From: Brachionus koreanus
Taxonomy: Eukaryota > Rotifera > Eurotatoria > Ploima > Brachionidae
Length of the DNA: 46,341 nt
Direction: 5' to 3'
Assembly (NCBI GenBank): GCA_016987375.1
Contig: PJRA01000508.1
Coordinates: 740,850 to 787,190, forward strand
The notes under the pieces: model-generated
What the model saw: the letters and a program-made list of their open reading frames with translations, nothing else
The model's database searches: none
What the model was told of the DNA's origin: nothing
Translations under genes and position numbers: made by a program
In this document: one piece after another, positions 33,707-43,600 of the stretch
Layout of the letters: every line of letters starts with the position of its first letter
Numbering within the stretch: position 1 is the stretch's first letter

Positions 33707-33812
33707 TTCAAATTTTTAATACCACTGACAGCCTCATGTATTCAATGTAATTTTGATTTAGAATCCATAAATTTCGGAATTCTATTTTTAAGTATCTAAA
33801 TATCATTTTTAT
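33707..33812. repeat. Partial second copy of the long-TIR element interior
   Basis: TTTTTAATACCACTGACAGCC, CTCATGTATT, ATTTTGATTTA, CCATAAATTTCGGAATTC and TATTTTTAAGTAT match 32148-32245 in order and orientation at roughly 80 percent by eye. The terminal repeats are not present here. Confidence 0.6.
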
Positions 33813-34638
33813 CAACACGCCTTTTAATGGTATTCATTTCTATTCATATATAATTCTTAATTCGGTTTAGCTATCAATTTTTTTATCTAATTTTCATAGA
33901 ATCAATAAAAACGCTTTAAAAGATTATGCAATAGCACAGAAAAGATGGTTTTTAACATGATAGGATGAAATACATAGACCAGACAAGATAGCAATCATAT
34001 TAAACGTTCTGCATGCTTTGTTTTTGCTCAGAGGCCAAATCTGAGGCGATTTTTGAAAAAGTGTTCAATATCATAAGTATTAACTTAAGCCAAAGTATCC
34101 ATGTAGTATTAAAATAGGTTAATTAATATGGTCTGATGAGATAGCCATAGTATTTAAGCTAAAATCGAAAGATATCGTTTTAACAAGTAAATCCAAGCGA
34201 AAAGTTCTAAAAAAAGGTATATATTCAGATAAGAGAAGATCATGAATTAAGATAATTAGGATTCTAAACGAGCACTATTTTATTCGGGTTTATTTGCCTA
34301 AGGCAAAATTATAATTGTGTTGAAATTTATCTAGAACAATTATAAATATTTTAGGCTAAACATAAGCACATTCAATAAATACTTAGTTTATAATCAAGTT
34401 TAAGCTTAAATCACTGATAGAGAAATTTTAATAATTATTCATAAAATTTCTAAGCTTATTCTAAAATTCTGATTAGACGATATTTTAGTATTTTGGCAAA
34501 ATACTGGCTAGTTATTCAATTGTTAATTTTATTCAAATAAAATATTTGCATTGTTGAATGAACAATATCTTTGCATAATTTTGAATCGTGCTAAAATTTA
34601 AACTCTCTTTTATTTAATTGTTTTAGATAAATCTAAAA

Positions 34639-34952
<314 letters not shown>

Positions 34953-36704
34953 GATTCTAAAAACTAAAATGCATTTTCTGAGTATTAAAAAATCTACTAG
35001 TCTCATAGAAAACTATAAATCTATAGATTCAATTATTTTTTGAGAAGAATTTTCTTAATCTAGTTTTAATTGTAAATAGACAAGATAATTAGTTTGATTT
35101 TATAAAATAAAATAATTTTTTGAATAAATTCAATGATTTCTAACAAAAAAAATAATTAAAATTTTTATATTTTACATTAAAATGTTATTCTATCTAATTG
35201 GATAATAAAAAATAAAATGATATAAAAAAATTTTTATTCTAATTATAATTAATGTTAATAATTTTCCGCAGACTCAACCATGTTTTATATCTAAATTTTC
35301 AAATAAATTATGCATAAAATATCGCTGGTACTTATTTCTTTGATTTAAATTGATTACCTAGTTAGATAAATCAACTAACTTAATCAAAATGGTCACAGTA
35401 TTTATTTCTTTTCCTCCTACTACAAAGCATTGCTATGTGTAATTGTAGCACTCACACTCATCACTAAAACCCAATACTTTGAGTGTTAAAAGTCATTCTA
35501 TAAACACATTCATAATTTTTCATTTTTCAAAAGGCTGGATATTTTGTTTCTGGATCTTTTTAATTTTAAAATTTTAAGTCAAATTATGTGTTAAAATAAA
35601 GACATTGTAAATTTTGGAACAGAAAACAAGGGTCTATAAATGTTTCTGCAAAATATATCAGATGATACAAGATATGTATTATTTAAATTTTATCTATGTA
35701 AAAACAGTGCAATTTTGCAAAATAGATAAATTTACTTGAAAATTAAATTCGTGAGTCAATAAATTAAAAAGTTATATAAAATATATAAATAATGTCTAAA
35801 ATAAACAGAATCGAATGCTATTCAAAGTGAAATGTCTAACTCTTAGTTTATTAAATTCTGAAAAATTTTTATAAAATAAATATTTTAAATGAAAATTTTT
35901 GGTGCTGTTACGTCATTATTGAAATAAAGGAATTAAAACATGCTGTCTAATAGTCATCACACTTTACTAAAACAACCAGAAAATGAAGATCTAAATAAAA
36001 AATGCATTTTACTTAAGTTCTCTGATTCTATTTGCAAATTAATTAAGCAATTAATAAAACTCGATTTAACTTAACGAAAAAAGTCTTTTAACTTGACTTT
36101 AACTAAATTTTTTTATTACTTTCTCATAATTATAAAATTAAATTTGATATTATTTATAAAATATAAATTTACTAGTTATTTTTTTTCATTGTGCTTTTTT
36201 TTTTAAATATAAGAACATTTTTATTTAAATTTAAATTTGAATCAATTTAAATATTAATCGATTACAAGAATTATAAATTTAAAGTCTTTGACTTGGACTT
36301 GACTTGAGACTTGTGACTTATAAATAACTTTGAATAATACACTTAGAGCTGATTGCATATGAGATAAACGCTGATAGATGTTTAAAGACTATACAGAATT
36401 ATGGTTTATATTTTGAAGATAAGTTAACCACTGTTTTTTTTAAATTGATTAATTAAAAATCAAAAATTGATAACATAAATATAAATGCAAAATTTTTTAA
36501 CTCGCCTTAATAATTATTTAATAATGATAATATTAATCCTTAAACTTGTTGCAGACTTTTCACTGTATCTAATAATTTACAAACAATTTTAACTTTTTTA
36601 TTTATTCTTCGATGAGGAAAAATGTGTCAACTTTATCAGTCCCCCTATATTTAATTAAACCTTATTAAACTTTATTTTTTATTTGTTGCAAAAAATAATT
36701 TTAG
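34953..36704. other. Intergenic region with mariner ends
   Basis: No gene recognised. 35885-36440 carries sequences resembling the two ends of the mariner relics. A TTAA-bounded end resembling the other repeat families (TTTGAGTGTTAA) is at 35478-35489. Confidence 0.55.
35885..36440 (+). mobile_element. Internally deleted mariner relic (ends only)
   Basis: Left: TTACGTCATTATTGAAATAAAGG resembles TTGCGTCATTATTTGAAAAAAGG at the start of the 29300 relic. Right: AACGCTGATAGATGTTTAAAG and GAATTATGGTTTATATTTTG match the shared 3' end of the relics at 9483 and 29300. The middle shows no transposase similarity, so this may be a deletion derivative or two unrelated fragments. Confidence 0.45.
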
Positions 36705-37061
36705 ATGATAAAATGCTTAAATCAACCTTTGCAACTACTAAATATGAGATTAACTCCCGCCTCTGGCGTGCGTATAATTGGTATCGACGAGCAAACTGAA
36801 AGCACTCAAAAACTTCTCCTAATCCCAGACCTCATTGATCAACCCTGCGAACGAATACTCAAAAGAATTCTTGCCGACCCAAGCCATCCAATCGCTTCCT
36901 TCTACCATGCAACTTCCGTTCAGATGCTCGCTTTCCTTACCAAAGAGAAGCAAACAAGGCTGCCTACCATAATAGCTTTTTACAAAAGTTTCTCAGAAAA
37001 TTTCGCAATAGTTCCAATAATTTGCCCTCGCGAGTCAGCATTTATATTAACTAGTCTTTAA
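36705..37061 (+). CDS. Unassigned ORF, 118 codons, possibly a LINE C-terminal remnant or a terminal exon
   Basis: The frame is open for 118 codons and clearly richer in C and G than its surroundings (many CTC, CCA, GAC, CGA codons), unlike the AT-driven chance ORFs nearby. It reads NMRLTPASGVRIIGIDEQTE then CERILKRILADPSHPIASFY and AFYKSFSENFAIVPIICPRE. The DPSHP and FYKSF pattern loosely recalls the extreme C-terminus of LINE ORF2 proteins (DPSHPL..FY ... RYKNSF.P..I), but the match is weak. The codon at 36705 directly follows ATTTTAG, an acceptor-like sequence, so this could also be a last exon. AATAAA lies about 75 bp after the stop. No domain recognised. Confidence 0.4.
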   Translation: MIKCLNQPLQLLNMRLTPASGVRIIGIDEQTESTQKLLLIPDLIDQPCERILKRILADPSHPIASFYHATSVQMLAFLTKEKQTRLPTIIAFYKSFSENFAIVPIICPRESAFILTSL

Positions 37062-37970
37062 AAACATTTCCCTTTTCTTTTATAATAATTATTGTACAAT
37101 TAGATTTATTTCTCAAATCAATAATTATTCTTCATCTCAATAAACGTTTAATACTCAAAAACTTTTTTTTGGTGGAAAAAATTTTATATTGATGATAAAT
37201 TTGAGTAAAAAAATTTGATGCCAAATTCTGATTTTTTTGATGATGAAAATATTTATACCCTTATTTATTATTCATGTTTATAAAATTTTTTTTTCTAATT
37301 AACTATATTAAAATTGCTAAGATAGTTAATTAGAATTAGAACATTTTTGAATTCTCTATTTTTCAATATTGAATAACACTATATCTAGTCTTCTTTTTAA
37401 ATGTCTAAAAATCAATTTTGAAGATTTATCTTTTTTCATTTGATCATTAAAATTAATTATAAAAAAAAATTGTGAATTAAAATATAAAAATAAATATAAA
37501 AGAAAGCAAAAATATTTTATTGATTTAAAATTTGAGTATTGCTGTGTCACATCATGCTAACTTATTTTACTTATTTATTTATATCCTTTTATTTATTTTT
37601 GTTTAAGCCTTCAATCTTGGGAATAATGCTTAATAATTCAGTGATAAAATCACATTCGTTTTGATAGTTTGCTAGTAATATTAACACTAGAAGCACCAAA
37701 CGAGTCAAATGACATAAATTTTAAAATCCTTATATAACTTTATAAAATTATTACAGTTTTTTTATTATATATTTTTGAATTTAAAGAAAACGCGAAAAAA
37801 TGCTTGGTGCTTCTAGTGTTAATCTTGATTGAAAAAAATATGTTTAAAAAAAGTTAATTGAGTTTGAGGTTTATTAAAAATTCAAAATTTAAAAGATAAA
37901 ATAAAAAAATTTTTAAAATAAATTTATTTTAATAAATTATTGAGTTTAAAAAAAAACTCTTTTAATTATT
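37062..37970. other. Intergenic region between convergent 36705 ORF and ABCF3
   Basis: AT-rich, with a polyadenylation-type AATAAA near 37138 and the MITE copy C at 37681-37822. No other feature recognised. Confidence 0.6.
37681..37822. mobile_element. TTAACACTAGAAGCACC-type MITE, copy C (inverted orientation, shortened)
   Basis: 142 bp bounded by TTAA on both sides. The ends TTAACACTAGAAGCACCAA and TTGGTGCTTCTAGTGTTAA (37804-37822) are perfect reverse complements over 19 bp. The reverse complement of the interior (AAGCATTTTTTCGCG, TTCAAAAATATATAATAAAA, TAATTTTATAAA) aligns with copies A and B. About 60 bp are missing relative to them. Confidence 0.8.
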
Positions 37971-40693
37971 TTAATACTCCAATTCGGATTCTATTAATTT
38001 TCTATATTCGTCATATCCACCTTCGATTGACTTAACTTTACCATCTCTACACAGCCATAGTTCTTTACAAATCATTTGAATTAATCTTTCGTCGTGGCTT
38101 ACCAAAATAACTCCACCCTTTAATTAATTAAACAATTTTATGTTTAGTTATAATCAAGAAAATTTCCAAAAAAATTAATTTATTTACGCCAAACTTATTC
38201 AACGCTTCTCCTAATGCTTCAATAGTCTCCATATCTAAACTATTTAAAAAAAAATTAAATTAAAAGCCACATTAAAAATAGAAAAAAAAAGTTTTCCTTA
38301 CTGATTAGTAGGCTCATCAAGCACGAGAAAATTAGGCCTTTTAAAAAAATAAAATTAATTTTTTTCTAATGAACAAAACTTACTTTTGAATAAAAACCTG
38401 AGCATGGAAAGAAGTGCAAAAGCAACTCTGCTTTTCTGTCCTCCTGAGAGACTGACAATTGGTTGCAAAGCCATATCGCCAATCACTCCAAATTTTCCCA
38501 ATTCAGCTCGATATTCTTCGATTGGCCGACCAGGATACTTTTCTTGCATGATCTCGACACTATTTAAGGCCAAATTTAGACCGTCAATATGATGTTGGGT
38601 AAAATAACCAAGCCTTAAGGCTCTGTGTGTATGTCTAAAACCATTTTTAGGTTCATTTTCTCCAATTAAAACTTTCAAGAGTGTAGTTTTGCCAGAACCG
38701 TTTTCTCCGACTAAACAAATTCGTGAGTCCATGGTTGCTGAAATGTCAACATTTTTGAAAATGTAGCGCTCTTTTGAATAGTAAAAGTCAACTTCATCAA
38801 GTCTTAGAATAGTTCCGTTCATCCATTCCACATCAGGAAACCTAAAAATTTCATTATTTGATCAAAACTTTAATTTTAAAACAAAAAAGTCTACTTGAAA
38901 TGAACTTCTTTTTCTTTTTCGATGGGTTTTAGTTCAGGTCTTAAATTTTAGAATTAAAAAACAAAAAAATTTATTCATTTTTTTAGACTCACAATTTTTC
39001 GAGCATTTTTATCTTGCTTTGTACTTGAGAGGCTCGATTGGCGTTGTAACGAAATCTGTCAATAAACACCTGAATATGCTGTCGGTATTCGAGCTGACTT
39101 TCATATTCTCTTTGTTGGTTTTTGAGATTTTCGTTACGAGTTTTAAGAAAGTTTTCATAATTGCCACGAAATGGTTCAATGATTTGATTATGCAAATAAA
39201 GAATTTCCTGAGCTACTGCATTCAAGAAGCTGCGATCGTGACTTACTATCAGCAAAGTACCATGCCACATCTTTTAATTTTTTGAAAAAATAAAATTATG
39301 AAAAAAAAATTTTTTTTTCTACTTGTAAATAATTTTCTAGCCAAATGATAGCCTTTAGGTCCAACATGTTTGTAGGCTCGTCTAAAAGCAGCATATCAGG
39401 CCGAGCGAACAGAGCTCTGGCTAGCGCAAGTCTCATTCTCCATCCTCCTGAAAATTCTCTTGAAAAAAAAATATTTAAATTCACATTCGTATTTGAATAA
39501 TTTTCAAAAATAAAATTTTTACTTTGTGGCTTTTTTTTGCTCATCTGGACTAAAGCCTAGACCGCAGAGAATTTTTGCCGCTCTCGAAATAGCTTTGTCT
39601 GCTTCAATAGCTTCTAGTTCTTGGAAAATTTTTTCTAATTCTTTGTTTAGTTCTATGTCGTTTTTTGATTCACTTAGAAAATAATTTTTTTTTCTAAATA
39701 AATTAAGAAATTCATTTTAAAATACTCTGAATGCAATTTTTCGTTTATTTCTTTTTCTCTTTTAAGCAGAGTGCTTCTCTTTTCGTCGCATTCTAAAACA
39801 CTATCTATAGCTAGGGTATCATCACCATGAACTTCTTGCTCTACATGAAGTACTCGAATATGAGATGGTATTTTAAGTTGGCGAGTGCTTATCATTTTCA
39901 ACAAAGTTGTTTTGCCAATTCCATTTCGTCCTATCAAGCAGTATCTGCGTCCAAAAGCTAGAGTTAAATTGGCACCAGTTAGTAACGATCTAAAAGATAT
40001 AGCTTTAAAAGAGCATAAAAATTTAGTCAAATAATCTTACTTGTTTCCGAATGCAATATCAAAATTTTCTATGCAAATATCAAATGATCTAGAGGTCGAG
40101 TCCTGATTCTCAGCTTTACGACTGATGGCTTGGCTTGCCGAAGCTAGTTTCGAAGAATCATAATTCAATACATCAATGGTGCTCTTTCCTTCTCGTTTGT
40201 CCATTTTTTGTTTCAATTTTGCTTCAGCTTTTTCCAATTTTTTGGTATTTACATAGGTTATATTTTCTCTCTTATAGTCAAACATTGATTCAAATTTTTT
40301 GTTTACTTCATTTTCCAAATCAATCGTGGTTGACGCTATCTGAATGGGATTAGACAGCTTTTTTACATCCAAACGAACGCCATTTGTTTGATTTTCAACT
40401 CCATTTCTGTTAATTATTTTTATAATTTTCCTAAAATTTTTGACAAAACTTTCTACTTACGGTTTGAGTAAAGAGAAAATTTTTGAGCACAAATCAGTGG
40501 CTGATTTTTCGTCGCCAATTTCAGTTAGATACGATCCGATTGCTTCTTCAACATCATCAACACTCTCAAAATCATCTTTGCTAAGATTTATTGATTCAAG
40601 AATGTAATTTAGAATTTCGTCATCAATATTATTGAACTTGGTGACCAATTGTGTTTTAATGTGATTAAGAATTTCTGTATCGAGATCACCCAT
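37971..40693 (-). CDS. ABCF3: ABCF3 (GCN20-type) soluble twin-ABC ATPase, eleven exons, 716 aa
   Basis: Cytosolic ABC-F ATPase; these proteins have no membrane domain and the GCN20 branch works with ribosomes and translation. Minus-strand exons: 40693-40461, 40406-40041, 39989-39726, 39672-39523, 39458-39323, 39270-38993, 38939-38895, 38841-38398, 38337-38302, 38239-38188, 38117-37971; introns 51-70 bp, all GT-AG. The sum is 2151 nt, an exact frame, 716 aa against about 709 in human. NBD1: Walker [10 protein letters not shown] (220-228), signature FSGGW (340-344), Walker B LLLDEPTN (D364, E365). The linker carries [20 protein letters not shown] and [16 protein letters not shown]2: GENGSGKTT (536-544), LSGGQ (622-626), [11 protein letters not shown] (D646, E647), then switch histidine LVSHDER. 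ATG 40693 starts MGDLDTEIL, matching the PWI-like N-terminal domain. The exon after LLSML uses a weak GTTTTT donor. Confidence 0.95.
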
Positions 40694-43600
40694 TTCTTTA
40701 TGTCCAAGATTCGATCAAAAATATTTACTAAATTATCCAAAATAATATAGATCTGAATATTTATATAGGTTTTCTTTGCAATAAAATAATGCAAAATTTA
40801 AATTAAGCACGAGTATATGGCAGTTTTTTTCTGAATGTAAGAATCAAATGAAAAATTATGTGAATATACTCTAGGTTGAATCTTAAATTTTGTTTTGCAA
40901 TTTTAGGAAAGTAAAAGATTTTTAGAGCAAATTTTGTCAAAAGAAAGAATTAAGCAATTTAAAAAACCATCATATTTGAGAGTTTTTTAATTAAGTTTTA
41001 AAAAAAAATAAGTTTTTTTAATAATCTGACAAAAAAACACGTTCCAATTATTAAAATTTTATTAATTATTTTCAAATTTTGGCTTATTTTCTTTGGCAAA
41101 TGCTAAAACACAGACCGCGGTCGGATAGAATTAGGAATTATACGAAAACTTCTTGAAAGTTTTTGAGATATTAATGTTACTAGAATTTCCAAAGAAAAGA
41201 AAAGGTCTAAAAATTTTTTAACTCTGTGGCCAGAAACAAAAAACCTTTCAAATAATAAAGACGTTTCTGTTTCTTAATGTATAATTTTATAAAATTGTTT
41301 TTTTGTTTTCTTAAAATAATTAAAAAAAAATTGCCTAGTTTAACAGCCAAAATAAATTAAGAGAAATATTGACCAAGAGCTCTAAAATATATTTAATGTT
41401 TATTTTTATTAAAACCATTACCAATTCTTTAAAATTAAAAAATTTAAATTATCATCCTTAAAACATGTGGTCAGTTAACAGCAATTCAGGATTTTACTAG
41501 TTATTGGTAATTTTAAGAGTCAATCCATGCTCAGTTTTTCATTTCTTTTTTTAATTGTTTATAAAATATAAATTCTTGTCACCGTAAGAATTCCATAGTT
41601 GTACAATTCCAAATTTTAATCGTTTGTCTAATTTTCATTCTCGAAAATTTTTTAGTCAAAAAAAAGCGAAACAATTCTGCTTCATTTTCAAAATTTTATA
41701 ACAAATTAATTAAAAATAAAATAGCTGATTATATGTTTAAAAATGGAATTATAATTTTTTTTAAAGCAAAAATTTTCTAACCAGCCATTTGATGCTTAAA
41801 TTCTTAATAATTCGCTTCTCTGCAGTATTTTGATAAAGTGTGTTAAAACATCACATCGTTTCAGATTTAATTGATAAAACACTTAGGCTAACACCATTAC
41901 TTCTCTAAAACTCCGTACCATAATTTAAGATTGATTTTTTTTAAATAAACCACTAATTTTAATTATTTTATTTAATTTTTTAGATTTTTTTATTTTGAAC
42001 TTTTTTTTTTCTTTAATTTAATTTATAATATTTCAAGTCATTTTTGTGCACGCATCCCAAAGGGGCTGATTTTAATATGAGTTTGATGGTCGCTAATGCG
42101 TGCATTAAAATCTAAGAATCAAAAGTTATCACATGCACAATCTCGCAAGGGTTTAAGGTGGTTTCAAAAAAATTTTTAGTAAAAACTTACAAGTATTTAT
42201 GATAAATTATTTTTTTTATATCTAATTAATTAAAAAACTTAATTCTATTTAAAATTTGGATTTTTTTTAGACTATTTTTTATGTATTACCGGTTTTTGGC
42301 TTTAAAGAAAGATACATGGAGAACAAGTGTCTTCAAGATAATAATTTATAGATAGATTGATTTCCAAACCTACCATCATTGATGAAATTTGTTTAATTTG
42401 GTTTAATTTTTTTTAATAATCCAGCTCCAAAACTTTTAAAATCTCCGAATCTGATTTATTTTCACCAAAAAGAAAAATTATAAATACTTGGAAATTAATG
42501 GCGTAAAAGTTTAATTTAAAAAAATATTCATGTATTGATAATTATTTTTATTCATTTAATTTTTTATTATTTTTATTATTTCAAATATGTAAAAACAATT
42601 AAATTTCAAATGTAAATAGAATTCTAATTCTTTATTAGCCATTAAACTAAAATAACCCATAAAATTTTAAAAAGATTAAACACTTTTACAAAACCAGGCT
42701 AATTTTTTTTAGCAATTTAATTAGTTAAAATTTAAATATTTATATGATACTTTTAAAATAAATAAAAAAACAAGCTTATGTATTTAGATCTTAACTATTA
42801 TAATGCTTAGTTCAATAAAATTATTTTTTCAAATTTATAGCAATTTATTCCAAAACTTTATGCATTTATTGTGTTTTAAATGTTTGGATTGTAAAAAGAA
42901 AAAATAATTTCTTTTTAAAAACTAGAAATTTTCTATTCAAAAAATATTCTCTTTGTTTGTTTTATTTTTCTTTTTAAATAAACTAATTAATTTCAAGTCT
43001 GTGACATTTAGATCTAATGCGCCAAATATATTATCTATATAGTTTCCTGTCTATGTGTTTGGTCTATAGATTAAACTCAAACTATTAGACAACGAAATTT
43101 AATCTTCTCAAACGATTAAAATAACTATTACAAACAAAAAACAAACTTATTTTGGTCAAATTTTTTGTTTAGACGCAATTCTAGATATACAATCAATGGC
43201 TTGCTTTATATTTTTTTGTGAATATATTTTTTCATCTTTTTTGTTGCCAAAGTTTGTTCAAATTTAGCTACCAAGGCTTTGTCTAAGGTGATTACAGTGT
43301 TAGTAAACCCAAAAATACAATACAACAAAACGATATATCGCCAAAGATTTGTTTGTTTTTTTAACATTTAATTTTTTGGTCAAATAATAATCTATGGATT
43401 TCACAAGTTTTAAATATTGCTAATTATGCGCTGGATAAATAACAAAAAAAATGTATTAACAAAGATTTGGACTAATATATAGCCAAATGAGCAAAGATTG
43501 AATAAAATGCTAAATGTAATCGGATTCAATATTTGGGTTTTGTAAAAGTCCAGTTTGATTATCAAACTCATTTCGTGTTGGTCAGTCCTAATAAGGCAAA

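Larger units (their letters stand above)
31359..34638. other. Intergenic region, methyltransferase to LIMD2-like
   Basis: No gene recognised. It contains a long-TIR element (31911-32378) and a partial second copy of its interior (33707-33812). The remainder (32.4-33.7 and 33.8-34.6 kb) is AT-rich with no convincing coding sequence. The sequence just before the LIMD2-like ATG ends in a splice-acceptor-like TTGTTTTAG (34617-34625). Confidence 0.65.

Noticed and set aside
38386..39285. Plus-strand frames within ABCF3, and another at 40135-40353
   Set aside because: Antisense to complete ABCF3 exons or crossing its introns; composition follows the minus-strand gene.
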